Source: Alphaproteobacteria bacterium (GTDB taxonomy: Bacteria > Pseudomonadota > Alphaproteobacteria > Acetobacterales > Acetobacteraceae). From it: a stretch of DNA of 10,428 nucleotides. Below the pieces are notes generated by a model. That model worked only from the letters and a program-made list of their open reading frames with translations, had not been told where the DNA came from and did not search any database. Positions 1-6,795 of this stretch are shown here, in pieces; position 1 is the stretch's first letter, and every line of letters starts with the position of its first letter. The stretch covers positions 1-10,428 of the forward strand of contig JAAFHD010000091.1 in assembly GCA_013298245.1 (NCBI GenBank), written 5' to 3'. Position numbers and translations under genes: made by a program.

Positions 1-996
1 GCCGCGAAACGCCAGTTCCACGCGCGCGCCGCGCAGCGCGGGATCGCCCTGCATTCGCGCGACGATGCGCTCGATATCCGAGCGCGTCTGCGCCGCCGAA
101 TAGCCCAGCATCACGCCGACGCGCAGCCCGATGCGGCAGCGCGTGGCGACGGAACTGTTCCACTCCCCACCCTCGATCGTGCCGAGGTTGATGTTCACCG
201 GATGGTTCACGCCATGGAACGCCGCGTGGATATGCTCAGCGCGATTCCGCTCGGCTTCGTACTCCTTGAACGCTGCAGCAATGATGCCGGCAGCCTCGAT
301 CGCGTTCACGCCGGCCTGCATGTCGCGCACATGCGCGGGCCGGCCGCTGACGGTGATCCAGGCCCAGACCACGCCCACCTCCGCCGTGTACATCGCCTCC
401 ACGCCAGGCCCTGGTTCGGGGATGATGACCGCGTCGCATTTCGGCAGTGCCAGCATGCAGGCGGCCGCACCATTGCCGGTGCATTCCTCCTCGATGACGG
501 CGTGCATCTGCACCTGTGCGGCCGGTTGCAGCCCGGCGCGGCGCAACGCGGCGAAGGCCGTCAGGTACGACGCAATGCCGCCCTTCATGTCGCCAGCACC
601 TCGGCCGAAAATGCGGCCATCGCGAATCTCCGGCGCATACGGCGGGCTTGCCCACATATCGGCCGCCCCCTCGGGCACCACATCCACATGGCCTTGCAGC
701 ACCAGCGAACGCCCACGCCGTTCGCGCGGTTCGTGCAGCGCCACCACATTGTCGCGGCCCGCATACGGGATCAGCGGCGGCGAGAAGATCGGGTCGCCAT
801 TCGGCACCGTCTGGATGCGGCGCGGCACCAGGCCCAGCGCCTGGTATTCGCGCGCCATTTCATCCAGCGCGCTGGCCTCGTTGCCGAGCGTGCTCGGGCA
901 GCGCACCAGGCGGAACAGGGTCTCCAGCGTCGCGTCGCGCAGCGTGTCGCAGGCTTGCAGAATGGCGCGCTTGGCGCCCGGGTCCAGCGGGATCAT
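1..996 (-). CDS. M20 family metallo-deacylase (ArgE/DapE-like), 3' end outside window
   Basis: The reading frame is open from an ATG at 996 to the window edge, giving 332 residues without the C-terminus. M20 hallmarks are clear: GHVDVVPEG (H103 zinc ligand, D105), GRGAGDMKGG (D136 bridging aspartate), the acidic triplet EEE at 169-171 (general base and zinc ligand), PEP with E194 as a further ligand, and SGRPAH with H222 in the lid/dimerisation domain. The last zinc histidine would lie past the edge. The family cleaves N-acyl amide or peptide bonds in the cytoplasm (acetylornithine, succinyl-diaminopimelate, N-acyl amino acids). The sequence does not fix the substrate, and no arginine or lysine pathway gene is adjacent, so a catabolic N-acyl amino acid deacylase is as likely as ArgE or DapE. 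No signal peptide is seen. It is divergent from the HDAC-like gene at 1041. No Shine-Dalgarno precedes the ATG; a -10-like hexamer sits 6 bases upstream instead. Confidence 0.9.
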   Translation of the reverse strand, partial: MIPLDPGAKRAILQACDTLRDATLETLFRLVRCPSTLGNEASALDEMAREYQALGLVPRRIQTVPNGDPIFSPPLIPYAGRDNVVALHEPRERRGRSLVLQGHVDVVPEGAADMWASPPYAPEIRDGRIFGRGAGDMKGGIASYLTAFAALRRAGLQPAAQVQMHAVIEEECTGNGAAACMLALPKCDAVIIPEPGPGVEAMYTAEVGVVWAWITVSGRPAHVRDMQAGVNAIEAAGIIAAAFKEYEAERNRAEHIHAAFHGVNHPVNINLGTIEGGEWNSSVATRCRIGLRVGVMLGYSAAQTRSDIERIVARMQGDPALRGARVELAFRG

Positions 997-1002
997 CGGC
1001 GC

Positions 1003-1008
1003 AGTATG
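1003..1008 (-). promoter_or_regulatory. Candidate -10 element for the M20 gene, possibly leaderless
   Basis: Read on the minus strand, the hexamer CATACT matches TATAAT at four of six positions. It ends exactly 6 bases before the ATG at 996, where a transcript would start at or next to the start codon. No Shine-Dalgarno lies between, and no good -35 is visible. This rests on inspection only. Confidence 0.35.
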
Positions 1009-1025
1009 GCGCAGCCGGCGGCGCC

Positions 1026-1034
1026 TGCTAGCCT
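1026..1034 (+). promoter_or_regulatory. Candidate extended -10 element for the HDAC-like gene, possibly leaderless
   Basis: TGCTAGCCT contains an extended -10 TG followed by TAGCCT, which has the T, A and final T that matter most in a -10 hexamer. It ends 6 bases before the ATG at 1041, as expected for a leaderless message. No Shine-Dalgarno is present. The spacer also holds a small imperfect hairpin: GGCGC at 1008-1012 can pair with GCGCC at 1021-1025. Confidence 0.4.
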
Positions 1035-1040
1035 GTCCCG

Positions 1041-2057
1041 ATGCGCGCCTTTGCCCACGCCGATGAAGCCCTCCACGACCCGCAATTCTTCCTGATGCGA
1101 GGGCGATTGCGCGCCAACTTCGAAGTGCCGGCGCGCGCGGCCAGCCTGCGCGCGGGGCTTGTGGCGCTTGGCGTCGCGCCGGACGCGCCGCCACCTGCTA
1201 CGCGTGCAGACGCGGCGCGATTGCACGACCAGGGCTATCTGGATTTCCTGGCCAGCGCGCATGCCGAATGGGCAGCGTTGCCCGAAGCCGGCGCCGAGGT
1301 CGTGCCCAACATCCACCCCGCCCCGGAAATGCTGGCGCAAACGCGCACCACGCCGGCACACATCATCGCCCGCACCGGGCAATTCACCGCCGACAATGCC
1401 TGCCCGATCGGGCCGGGCACATGGGCTGCGTCACTGTCCGCCCTGGGCTGCGCACTGGCGGCGGCGGATGCGGTGGCGGCGGGCGGTGCGGCCTATGCGT
1501 TGTGCCGCCCGCCCGGGCATCACGCCTACGCCGCGCGCGCGGGCGGGCATTGCTACATCAACAATTCGGCGCTGGCGGCACAGCGCCTGCGCGATGCGGG
1601 GGCCAAGCGCGTCGCTGTGCTGGACATCGACAGCCATCACGGCAACGGCACGCAGGGCATCTTCTGGGAACGCAAGGATGTGCTGACGGTGTCGGTCCAT
1701 GCCGACCCCGCGCGTTACTACCCATGGTATGTCGGTTTTGCTGGTGAAACGGGCGCGGGCGAGAACCTGAACCTGCCCCTCCCCTTCGGCACGGGCGATA
1801 CCGAATGGCTTGCCGCCATCGCCACTGGCATCGCGCGCATCCGCGCCTTCAGCGCCGATGCGCTGGTGGTCGCACTTGGCTTCGACGCATCCGAGCACGA
1901 ACCACTGGCGGCAGTGCGCGTCACATCCGATGGCTTCGCGCGCGCGGCCGTGGCGATCAGCGCGCTTTCCCTTCCCACCGCCATCTGCCAGGAGGGCGGC
2001 TATGCGGTCGATCACCTCGGGCCGTTGTTGCACGCATTCCTGGGGGCCTGGCGATGA
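1041..2057 (+). CDS. Histone deacetylase family amidohydrolase, acetylpolyamine amidohydrolase-like
   Basis: This 338-residue protein spans the usual length of bacterial acetylpolyamine amidohydrolases, zinc enzymes that remove acetyl groups from acetylated polyamines or similar amines in the cytoplasm. The arginase/deacetylase fold motifs occur in order: RPPGHHA with the catalytic pair H160/H161, GGHCYINN around 168-175, DIDSHHGNG with zinc ligands D197 and H199, the third ligand D282 in LGFDAS, and the catalytic tyrosine Y321 in QEGGY. These spacings match the known family active site closely. The N-terminal segment (residues 1-35, with H12, F28, P30 and R32) also resembles the family, which supports the first ATG even though it has no Shine-Dalgarno. 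After D282 the usual acidic D-P pair reads HEP, a modest divergence. The stop overlaps the dipeptidase start by ATGA, so the two are probably co-translated. The natural substrate is unknown. Confidence 0.9.
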   Translation: MRAFAHADEALHDPQFFLMRGRLRANFEVPARAASLRAGLVALGVAPDAPPPATRADAARLHDQGYLDFLASAHAEWAALPEAGAEVVPNIHPAPEMLAQTRTTPAHIIARTGQFTADNACPIGPGTWAASLSALGCALAAADAVAAGGAAYALCRPPGHHAYAARAGGHCYINNSALAAQRLRDAGAKRVAVLDIDSHHGNGTQGIFWERKDVLTVSVHADPARYYPWYVGFAGETGAGENLNLPLPFGTGDTEWLAAIATGIARIRAFSADALVVALGFDASEHEPLAAVRVTSDGFARAAVAISALSLPTAICQEGGYAVDHLGPLLHAFLGAWR

Positions 2058-3040
2058 ACCCTTTGATCCTGGACACGCATATCGACATCCGCTGGCCCGA
2101 GCCGCCGGACTGGACCACGCACACCCGCCAATTGGTGGACCTGCCGAAGATGCAGGCGGGCGGGATGAGTGCCGCGGTCTTCATCGCCTATGTGCAGCAG
2201 GGCAAGCGGGATGCTGCGGGCCACGCGCAGGCCGCCGACCGCGCGATGGCGATGCTGGCGCATATCCGCGCGCGTGGCGACGCGCCGGGCACGCGTTTCT
2301 GCGCCACACCGGATGCGCTGGAAGCCTGCTTCGCGGCGGGTGAAACGGCGGTGCTGTCGGCGGTGGAAAATGGCTACGCGATGGGCCTGGAGCTGGCGCG
2401 CATCGATGCCTGGCGGCGGCTTGGCGCAATCTACCTGACGGTCACGCATGACGGGCACAACGCACTGGCCGACAGCGCGCGGCCGAAGCCCGCACTGGGC
2501 GACAGCGTGGCCGAACATGGCGGGCTGTCCGCGCTGGGTGAGGCCGCGGTGGCCGAGATGAACCGCGTGGGGCTGATGGTGGACTGCGCGCATGTCTCCA
2601 AGGCCGGCATGCTGCGCGCGGCCGCGATGTCGCGCGTGCCGATCGCGGTGACGCACACCGCCTGCACGGCGTTGTGCCCGCATCCGCGCGGCATTGATGA
2701 TGAACAGCTGGATGCCATCCGCGCAGTGGGCGGCATTGCGCAGATCACCGCGGTGCCGGCCTTCCTGCGCACGCCGCCCCAGGGGCAACCGGCACAGGCG
2801 TCGGTCGCGGATATCGTGGACCATATGGAGCACGCGATCCGCCGCATCGGGCTGGAGCATGTCGGCGTCAGCAGCGATTTCGATGGCGGTGGTGCTGTGC
2901 AGGGCTGGAAGGATGCGTCGGAGACGCCCGCGATTGCGGCCGAGTTGGCGCGCCGTGGTTATGGCGCGCGCGAGATCGGGCTGCTGTGGTCCGGCAATTT
3001 CCTGCGCGTGTGGCGCGCGGTGCTGGCGGGCGCTGGTTAG
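2054..3040 (+). CDS. Membrane dipeptidase family protein (peptidase M19)
   Basis: The 328-residue product carries the complete renal-dipeptidase metal site: H9 and D11 in DTHID, the bridging glutamate E105 in AVENG, H180 in DCAHVS and H201 in VTHTAC. R211 in HPRG and D275 in SSDFDG correspond to the substrate-binding pair. The segment LTVTHDGHNALADS (128-141) is also typical. M19 enzymes are binuclear zinc dipeptidases that accept L,L- or L,D-dipeptides; bacterial forms are mostly cytoplasmic and take part in peptide or D-amino acid salvage. No signal peptide is visible. I chose the ATG at 2054 because it starts directly with the DTHID strand and overlaps the upstream stop by four bases; a longer upstream extension in this frame would only cover the deacetylase gene. 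It converges with the gene at 3037, sharing four bases. An ordinary family member; dipeptide specificity cannot be read from sequence. Confidence 0.92.
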   Translation: MNPLILDTHIDIRWPEPPDWTTHTRQLVDLPKMQAGGMSAAVFIAYVQQGKRDAAGHAQAADRAMAMLAHIRARGDAPGTRFCATPDALEACFAAGETAVLSAVENGYAMGLELARIDAWRRLGAIYLTVTHDGHNALADSARPKPALGDSVAEHGGLSALGEAAVAEMNRVGLMVDCAHVSKAGMLRAAAMSRVPIAVTHTACTALCPHPRGIDDEQLDAIRAVGGIAQITAVPAFLRTPPQGQPAQASVADIVDHMEHAIRRIGLEHVGVSSDFDGGGAVQGWKDASETPAIAAELARRGYGAREIGLLWSGNFLRVWRAVLAGAG

Positions 3041-3903
3041 GCCTTGTCCAGGAAGTCGCGCGTGGCGGCGGCGTAGCCATCCTCGTGCATCGTCGCACGC
3101 GCCAGCGCGGGTGATGCGGTGCCGGTGATGTCGGCGGGTGGCACGCCGTCACGCAGCGATTTCAACGTCGCGTGGATCGCGGCGATCGCGGCCTGGAAGG
3201 GCAGATGCCCTTGCAGTGCGATGCGCACACCGCGGCTGGCCAGGTAGTCGCGGTCAGTGATTTCGGGTGACAGCGTGCCCAGCACCAATGGCAGCCTGGC
3301 CACTTCGGCGACCGCATCCAACTGGGCGCGCGTGGTCACGCCGGTGAGGAAAATGCCATCCGCGCCGGTCGTGTTGTAGGCGCGCACACGCGCGATGCAG
3401 TCAGCCTCGCCGGTGATCGACATCGCACCCGTGCGGGCCAGGATGATCAACGCAGGATCGACGCGCGCGGCCACGGCGGCGCGCATTTTCCCAACACCTT
3501 CATCCAGCGCAATCAGGCGCGGCTTCGGCTCGCCAAAAGGGCGCGGCAGGTCGGTGTCCTCGATGGACATCGCGGCAACACCCGCGACCTCCAACTCCTC
3601 AACCGTGCGCATCACGTTCAGCGCATTGCCGTAGCCGTGGTCGGCGTCCACGACCAAGGGCAGACGCGCGGCGGCACGGTTGATGCGCAGCGCTTGTTCC
3701 GCGAATTCGCTCAGCGTGATCATGATCAGGTCTGGCGCACCGAGGATCGCCAGCGACCCCGTGCTGCCCGCGAACATGCCCAGTTCAAACCCCAGGTCTT
3801 CGGCGATGCGCGCGCTGACGGGGTCATGCACGGATGCCGGGTGGATGCAGGCGCTGCCTTCCAGCACCGCCCGTGCTGCTGCGCGTCTCTGGCTCCACTT
3901 CAT
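3037..3903 (-). CDS. Isocitrate lyase/PEP mutase superfamily protein, oxaloacetate decarboxylase-like
   Basis: This 288-residue TIM-barrel protein belongs to the PEP mutase/isocitrate lyase superfamily. It resembles the Pseudomonas oxaloacetate decarboxylase branch (oxaloacetate to pyruvate plus CO2, Mg-dependent, cytoplasmic). DADHGYGNALNV at 86-97 contains the metal-binding D88, IEDT at 114-117 follows, R157 sits in LARTGA, and H233 in QGHLPF corresponds, from memory, to the histidine that marks the decarboxylase branch. The lyase signature KKCGH of isocitrate and methylisocitrate lyases is absent, which argues against those activities. The frame stays open upstream to about 4071, but the ATG at 3903 is preferred: it has GGGAGG six bases upstream and starts at the usual N-terminus. 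It is divergent from the hydroxy-acid oxidase over 70 bases and convergent with the dipeptidase. Another 2-oxo acid or C-C lyase substrate remains possible. Confidence 0.85.
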   Translation of the reverse strand: MKWSQRRAAARAVLEGSACIHPASVHDPVSARIAEDLGFELGMFAGSTGSLAILGAPDLIMITLSEFAEQALRINRAAARLPLVVDADHGYGNALNVMRTVEELEVAGVAAMSIEDTDLPRPFGEPKPRLIALDEGVGKMRAAVAARVDPALIILARTGAMSITGEADCIARVRAYNTTGADGIFLTGVTTRAQLDAVAEVARLPLVLGTLSPEITDRDYLASRGVRIALQGHLPFQAAIAAIHATLKSLRDGVPPADITGTASPALARATMHEDGYAAATRDFLDKA

Positions 3904-3909
3904 CGCATG

Positions 3910-3915
3910 CCTCCC
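3910..3915 (-). promoter_or_regulatory. Ribosome binding site deciding the start at 3903
   Basis: On the minus strand GGGAGG lies six bases before the ATG at 3903. It selects this start over the longer open frame that runs back toward 4071 inside the divergent gene. Confidence 0.75.
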
Positions 3916-3960
3916 TGACTTGTGGGGGTATCGTGCCGCGCATAGCCTGCGTTGGGAACG

Positions 3961-3967
3961 GGAGGGG
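3961..3967 (+). promoter_or_regulatory. Ribosome binding site for the hydroxy-acid oxidase
   Basis: GGAGGGG lies six bases before the ATG at 3974. It fixes this start against a frame that is open back to about 3680, inside the opposite-strand gene. Confidence 0.75.
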
Positions 3968-3973
3968 CCGCGC

Positions 3974-5077
3974 ATGTCCAACACGCTGCACAAGAACGAA
4001 TTGGCCGGCGGCCAGTATTTGACGCTGCACGAGTTCATCAAGGTCGCGAAGCTGCGCCTGAACCCCAACATCTGGGACTATCTGATCGGCGGCACCGAGA
4101 CCGAGACGACGGTGGCGCGCAACCGCATGGCGATCGACACGGTGGCACTGCGCCCGCGCGTGTTGACCAATGTGGCGAATGTGTCGGCGCGGGTGGATTT
4201 CTTCGGGCATGACATTCGCCTGCCGGTGTTTCTGTGCCCGGTGGGTTCGTTGGAATCCTTCGAGGCTGGCGGTGGTGCCAGCGCGGCCGTCGGCGCGCAT
4301 GCGTTTGGTGTGCCGTTCATGCTGTCCAGCGTGTCGCAGCCGGGGATGGAAGCGGCGGCCGCGGCATCCGATGGGCCGCGCATTTTCCAGTTGTATGTGC
4401 GCGGCGATGCGGCCTTCGTGGATGAGCATGTGAAGCGTGCGGTGGACAGCGGGTATGACGCCTTCGCGCTGACCGTGGATACCGCGCATTACTCGCGCCG
4501 TGAGCGCGACATCACCAAGCGCTTCGTCAAAACCTGGCGGGCGGCGAATACCGGCATGGACCACCAGGCCGCGCTGAACTGGGATGACGTGAAACGCTTC
4601 AAGGACCGCCATTCCATCCCGCTGATCCTGAAGGGCATCGGCACCGCCGAAGATGCCGCGCTGGCCTGCGAACATGGCGTGGATGTTGTGTATGTCTCGA
4701 ACCATGGCGGGCGACAGTTGGACCATGGGCGCGGCAGCCTGGATGTGCTGCAGGAAGTGGCACCCGCAGTTGCGGGGCGCGCCAAGATCATGGTCGATGG
4801 TGGTATCAGCCGTGGGACGGATCTGGTGAAGGCGCTGGCGCTGGGTGCTGATTGGGTCGGGCTTGGGCGGCTGTATCTGTATGCGCTGGCGGCCGAGGGC
4901 GCGGCGGGCATCACCCGCATGCTGGAAATCCTGGAAGACGAGGCGATCAAGGCGCTGGGCCTGACCGGCGTGAACAGCTTTGCGGCGCTGACGCGGCAGC
5001 ATGTGCATGTCGGCGCGCCGCCGGTCATCACGCCGGATGTGCACAGCGCGTTTCCGCTGTTGCGGCAGGGGTACTGA
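3974..5077 (+). CDS. FMN-dependent alpha-hydroxy-acid oxidizing protein
   Basis: This 367-residue protein belongs to the glycolate oxidase/L-lactate dehydrogenase/mandelate dehydrogenase family, which oxidises L-2-hydroxy acids to 2-oxo acids using FMN. The C-terminal half is canonical: K220 in LILKGI, the active-site stretch SNHGGRQLDHG with catalytic H244 and substrate-binding R247, DGGISRGTD (275-283) and GADWVGLGR (291-299) for the FMN phosphate. Y141 in FQLY, D169 in TVDT and R176 in RRERD are further expected active-site residues. The segment after RRERD is short and not hydrophobic, so a soluble enzyme is likelier than a membrane-anchored dehydrogenase. Unusual: the usual P-T-A-M..H..GE stretch of the FMN-binding loop reads PVGSLESFEAGGG at 89-101. 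Substrate (lactate, glycolate, 2-hydroxyglutarate or other) and electron acceptor are not predictable. It ends three bases from the convergent CitE-like gene. Confidence 0.9.
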   Translation: MSNTLHKNELAGGQYLTLHEFIKVAKLRLNPNIWDYLIGGTETETTVARNRMAIDTVALRPRVLTNVANVSARVDFFGHDIRLPVFLCPVGSLESFEAGGGASAAVGAHAFGVPFMLSSVSQPGMEAAAAASDGPRIFQLYVRGDAAFVDEHVKRAVDSGYDAFALTVDTAHYSRRERDITKRFVKTWRAANTGMDHQAALNWDDVKRFKDRHSIPLILKGIGTAEDAALACEHGVDVVYVSNHGGRQLDHGRGSLDVLQEVAPAVAGRAKIMVDGGISRGTDLVKALALGADWVGLGRLYLYALAAEGAAGITRMLEILEDEAIKALGLTGVNSFAALTRQHVHVGAPPVITPDVHSAFPLLRQGY

Positions 5078-5080
5078 CGG

Positions 5081-5932
5081 CTACCGCACGCGCGCCAGCA
5101 GGCGGCGTGCGCGTTCAACGACGGGAATGTCGATCATCGCGCCCTCGAAGGCGACGGCCGCCCTGCCCTGTGCGACGGCGGCTTCAAAGGCCGTGACCAG
5201 GCGCCGCGCACGGTCGGCTTCTTCGGCGCTCACGCCGTATTCCTCGTTGATGATCGGCACCTGCGCGGGGTGGATGCAGGCCATGCAGGCAAAGCCCAGC
5301 CGGCGCGAGCGCGCGAGGCTCGCGCGGTACGCATCCAGGTCGGAAAAATCCGCGAAGGGCCCGACCGAGCCCAACGGCATGATGCCCGCGCCGCGCGCCG
5401 CCGCCGCCACCTGCATCCCGAAGACATAGATCAGATCCGCACCAGGTGCGGCTTCCATCTCCATCGCTAGGTCTTCCACGCCAACGCCGAGTGCGACCAT
5501 GCGCGGATCGGCGGCCGCGATAGCGGGCAGCAGCGGCAATGCCTGCGGTGTCTCGACCAGTGCCACGAAGCGGGTATGCCCAATGGGCATAGCTTGCGCG
5601 GCCTCTCGGGCCGCGACCACTTCGGACAACAGGCGGATGTGTTCGGCGCCCATCACCTTGGGCAGCATCAGTGCGGCCACGCCCGGCATCACCGCGGCCG
5701 CGATGTCGGGGATGCATAATTCCAGCGCGCGGTTCACCCGCACCAGCACATCCGCGCCGGATTGCGAGACTGCGCGCGCGGCGGCGGGCAGTGCTGCGCG
5801 CGCGGCTTCCTTCTCGGCGGGCGCGATGCTGTCTTCCAGGTCCAGGATGATGGCATCCGCGCCGCGTGTGTGCGCCTTGGCCACGAAGCGTTCCGCATTG
5901 GCGGGCACGAAAAGGAGGGAGCGCCAGTTCAT
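5081..5932 (-). CDS. HpcH/HpaI aldolase/citrate lyase family protein, CitE-like CoA-ester lyase
   Basis: The 283-residue product has the CitE-type TIM barrel of (methyl)malyl- and citramalyl-CoA lyases, which cleave a 3-hydroxyacyl-CoA into an acyl-CoA and a 2-oxo acid with Mg. Visible landmarks are LLFVPAN (6-12), LDLEDS at 30-35 with acidic D31 and E33, VRVN with R66, LPKV (90-93), VETP with metal ligand E127, GVGVEDL with D154, and IHPAQV at 220-225. The GK pair usual before the IHP motif is replaced: the stretch reads GFACMACIHP. I took the ATG at 5932 because translation then begins with the conserved N-terminal strand and overlaps the stop of the upstream hydratase gene by ATGA, so the two are translationally coupled. 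Next to that hydratase, the best-fitting roles are citramalyl-CoA or beta-methylmalyl-CoA cleavage. Chain-specific citrate lyase is unlikely because no other citrate lyase subunit is adjacent. Confidence 0.87.
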   Translation of the reverse strand: MNWRSLLFVPANAERFVAKAHTRGADAIILDLEDSIAPAEKEAARAALPAAARAVSQSGADVLVRVNRALELCIPDIAAAVMPGVAALMLPKVMGAEHIRLLSEVVAAREAAQAMPIGHTRFVALVETPQALPLLPAIAAADPRMVALGVGVEDLAMEMEAAPGADLIYVFGMQVAAAARGAGIMPLGSVGPFADFSDLDAYRASLARSRRLGFACMACIHPAQVPIINEEYGVSAEEADRARRLVTAFEAAVAQGRAAVAFEGAMIDIPVVERARRLLARVR

Positions 5933-6795
5933 GCGGCGTCTCCGAAGCGGCATTCCGCTTCACCGCATTGGAAGCCCTGGCTGTCGGCGACCCAACAGCG
6001 CACCACGCCATCGGCGCCGCGTGCGCCGCGCAGCGTGATGGTGTCGCCCACATGGATGGGGCGCGTGAGGCGCGCGGAGAAACCCAGCATGCGGCCGCGC
6101 GTGTTCCGCCACGCGGCATCCAGCAACAACTGCATCGTCAGCCCGCCATTCTGCACGGTGTTCGGGTAGCCCTCTTCGTCGCGTGAATAATCGGCGTCGT
6201 AGTGGATGCGGTGCGAATTCCAGGTGACGGCGGAATAGCGGAACAGAAGGGTCGGCGGCAGGTGGCGCTGTTCCGTCCAGTCGGCCTGCACGGGTGCGAC
6301 GACCGGCGTGTTGGTAGCGGATTTTTCGCCAGCGCGCACGGCTTCGCGGTACACCGCGTCGAAGTCTTCGGTGGCGATGATCTCGGGCCCGCGCGCGATG
6401 GTGTGGCGCATGGTCAGCACGGTGATGAAGCCTGTGCGCGCCTGCTTGGGCACGATGGCCAGTACCTCGGCGGTGCGTGTCGCGGCGTCGCCCACGCGCA
6501 GTTGCCCGGGCATCTCCACGCGACGGCCGGCGCCCATGCGGCGCGGCAGCGGGATGGGTGGGAGGATCACGCCGGGGGCGGGGTGGCCATCATGCCCCAG
6601 CGCTGATTGCCGCGTGGCGTCGGCGAAGAACAGGTTGAACCAATGCGGCGGCAGCGCGTCGCCGCGGCGGAATGTGTCGGGGTCCATGTCGAGCATGCCG
6701 GCGATGCGGCGCACCTGGCCGATGCCGATGTCTTCTTCGACCACGCGCTTGCGGCCGATCCAGCCGCGCAGTTCTTCGGAGAGTTCCATGCTCAT
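5929..6795 (-). CDS. MaoC/FAS1-like dehydratase family protein, mesaconyl- or itaconyl-CoA hydratase-like
   Basis: This 288-residue double hot-dog protein resembles the mesaconyl-C4-CoA hydratase and itaconyl-CoA hydratase group: an N-terminal FAS1-like dehydratase half (about residues 10-140) and a C-terminal MaoC-like half (about 175-288). The hydratase signature lies in the second half, with YSAVTWNSHRIHYD at 187-200 followed by EGYP (208-211), where the H/D residues of the motif are expected to activate water. The N-terminal half has LPPHWFNLFF at 48-57, a typical segment of these proteins. They add water across an unsaturated dicarboxylyl-CoA in the cytoplasm. The ATG at 6795 overlaps the stop of the binding-protein gene by ATGA, and its own stop overlaps the next start, so three genes are chained. 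The pairing with a CitE-like lyase supports a hydration-then-cleavage route. Exact CoA substrate is inferred only. Confidence 0.83.
   Translation of the reverse strand: MSMELSEELRGWIGRKRVVEEDIGIGQVRRIAGMLDMDPDTFRRGDALPPHWFNLFFADATRQSALGHDGHPAPGVILPPIPLPRRMGAGRRVEMPGQLRVGDAATRTAEVLAIVPKQARTGFITVLTMRHTIARGPEIIATEDFDAVYREAVRAGEKSATNTPVVAPVQADWTEQRHLPPTLLFRYSAVTWNSHRIHYDADYSRDEEGYPNTVQNGGLTMQLLLDAAWRNTRGRMLGFSARLTRPIHVGDTITLRGARGADGVVRCWVADSQGFQCGEAECRFGDAA

Larger units (their letters stand above)
3904..3973. promoter_or_regulatory. Divergent intergenic region holding two promoters
   Basis: This 70-base gap separates two outward-facing genes and must contain their promoters unless transcription enters from elsewhere. 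Each flank has a strong ribosome binding site. I see no convincing -35/-10 pair and no clear palindromic operator. Shared control of the two genes is an inference from the arrangement. Confidence 0.45.

Noticed and set aside
131..1066. A 311-codon open frame on the plus strand
   Set aside because: It is antisense to the M20 deacylase gene, which is open to the window edge and carries the full zinc-site motif set seen so far.
3824..5044. A 406-codon open frame on the minus strand
   Set aside because: It lies opposite the hydroxy-acid oxidase, whose active-site motifs are complete. The antisense translation shows no family pattern.
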